Part shown: positions 50,383-50,988 of the stretch, in pieces
How positions within the stretch are numbered: position 1 is the stretch's first letter
How the letters are laid out: each line of letters opens with the position of its first letter
Position numbers and translations under genes: made by a program
The notes under the pieces: generated by a model
Told to the model about the DNA's origin: nothing
Databases searched by the model: none
The model's input: only the letters and a program-made list of their open reading frames with translations
Source: Oscillospiraceae bacterium
GTDB lineage: Bacteria > Bacillota > Clostridia > Oscillospirales > Oscillospiraceae
DNA: 50,988 nt
Assembly: GCA_902779945.1 (NCBI GenBank)
Contig: CACZDN010000007.1
Coordinates: 1 to 50,988 of the forward strand
Reading direction: 5' to 3'

Positions 50383-50709
50383 ATGATCGATCCGAAGGAC
50401 GTGGACAGAGTCCCCGAAGAGGACTGGGAAAAATTCAAGCAGGACGCGCAGCGGGACGAGCTTTACTACAACGGCCCCGGCGACCTGCTGGACACGGCGG
50501 AGGGTCGGGCCAGATTCTGCCGTCTGAACGTGAGCAGCGTCTTCCGCAAGCCGGACCCCGATTTCCCGGGTTATAAAATCTGGGTGTTCAACAACCAGGG
50601 ACAGGGCATGGTGGTCAAAAAGCGCAGCCGCGTCGACCCGCGCCTCATGGAGGACGTGGAGTACGACGCGGACGGAAACGAGATCAGCCGCTCCTACGAG
50701 CCGGCGTGA
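50383..50709 (+). CDS. Hypothetical protein (108 aa)
   Basis: 108 acidic residues, no membrane segment. MIDPKDVDRVPEEDWEKFKQ, then NVSSVFRKPDPDFPGYKIWV and a closing DVEYDADGNEISRSYEPA. I do not recognise the family. GGAGGGAC before ATG 50383 and tight coupling to degV support a real gene. The longer overlapping frame from 50164 runs inside degV and is rejected. Confidence 0.7.
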   Translation: MIDPKDVDRVPEEDWEKFKQDAQRDELYYNGPGDLLDTAEGRARFCRLNVSSVFRKPDPDFPGYKIWVFNNQGQGMVVKKRSRVDPRLMEDVEYDADGNEISRSYEPA

Positions 50710-50718
50710 ACCATATTT

Positions 50719-50844
50719 CTGGCTTCCCCTCTGGGGGGAGCTGGCACGGCGCGTGTCTGCCCGTGCCGTGACTGAGAGGGCGTTTCATCACAGGACCCTC
50801 TCCGCCCCAGTTTGCAAACTGGGGCACCTCTCCCAGAGAGAGGC
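50719..50844. repeat. Interspersed palindromic repeat of the CTGGCTTCCCCT type
   Basis: About 126 bases: GGCTTCCCCTCTGGGGGGAG at the left and CACCTCTCCCAGAGAGAGG at the right are related inverted ends; inside are GGCACGG/CCGTGCC and GCCCCAGTTTGCAAACTGGG hairpins. A repeat type seen often in Ruminococcaceae (from memory). Confidence 0.7.
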
Positions 50845-50846
50845 AA

Positions 50847-50988
50847 GGGCAATACCGCATAATTCGGCAAGAGCAGATCCTGAGAAAAGTTGGGTTCTGA
50901 TAAAGGCACTTTTTCGCAGATGTACTTTGTGTACCTCAAGGAAAAGGCTCGAAATCAGAGCGCAAATTTTCCAGGAGATGCCGAAGGC
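50847..50988. repeat. MITE-like repeat, copy 7 (forward, cut by window end)
   Basis: GGGCAATACCGCATAATTCGG through the GTACTTTGTGTACC centre to GAGATGCCGAAGGC at the last base. Starts 2 bases after the preceding repeat. Confidence 0.88.

Noticed and set aside
1-50988. tRNA, rRNA, T-box or common metabolite riboswitches
   Set aside because: No TpsiC-loop pattern, T-box core or known riboswitch core was recognised by eye; a covariance search would be needed to exclude weak ones.

Overview
The window looks like chromosome from a GC-rich member of the Clostridia (Oscillospirales or Lachnospirales type). The signs are strong AGGAGG-type ribosome sites, sigma-A promoters with 17-base spacers, a perfect HrcA/CIRCE operator, DegV, DUF3793 and DUF2325 proteins, PhoU-type Na/Pi cotransport, and L-cysteine desulfidase. 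No rRNA, tRNA, CRISPR array, prophage or transposase gene was seen. The genus is not resolved.

Region 1 (1-8.9 kb) reads as an accessory segment. By eye it is more AT-rich than the rest, and four of the seven copies of a short palindromic MITE-like repeat lie here. It opens with a tightly coupled minus-strand operon: a metallo-beta-lactamase-fold hydrolase, two proteins of the L-2-amino-thiazoline-4-carboxylate (ATC) hydrolase family, a small heavy-metal-associated (HMA) protein and three different SAM methyltransferases, the last cut by the window edge. Next comes a DUF2325-DUF3793-flavodoxin operon, a set usually found with ferrous-iron transport genes, here without feoAB. Both operons have a sigma-A promoter followed at the start site by the same 18-base palindrome (AGTTAG-N6-CTAACT type), and each has a second copy in its leader. 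This points to one shared, probably metal-sensing, regulator and to an undescribed metal-linked pathway. A DUF134-NifX fusion with a His/Cys tail, gene remnants and a small orphan protein complete the region.

Region 2 (9-14 kb) holds a lipoprotein, a CinA-type amidohydrolase and an Asp/Glu racemase-family protein, then a convergent pair: a polysaccharide deacetylase and glycogen branching enzyme.

Region 3 (14-31.5 kb) is a signalling and peptide-uptake block, all on the minus strand. It contains a 1406-residue fusion of an APC amino-acid permease to a hybrid histidine kinase, a diguanylate cyclase with two periplasmic-type binding domains, a PAS-GGDEF-EAL-PAS-GGDEF protein that is probably a c-di-GMP phosphodiesterase, and, directly after that gene, a dppABCDF-like transporter with a trailing gtrA. 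The three large signalling proteins share related PAS modules. The block looks dedicated to reading amino acids or peptides and passing the signal to phosphorelay and c-di-GMP outputs.

Region 4 (31.6-37.1 kb) has L-cysteine desulfidase, a self-regulated DNA-damage-type operon (HTH-S24 repressor, YolD-like protein, SRAP/YedK), two tandem stand-alone cyclic-nucleotide-binding proteins and an O6-alkylguanine DNA methyltransferase. Region 5 (37.2-51 kb) has a membrane-anchored clostripain-family peptidase, CIRCE-controlled Hsp20, FtsH, an HTH/PD-(D/E)XK protein, TatD with a Na/Pi cotransporter, a phosphodiester-glycosidase protein, an O-antigen-ligase-like membrane protein, DegV and a small hypothetical protein. 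The window ends in two adjacent repeats.
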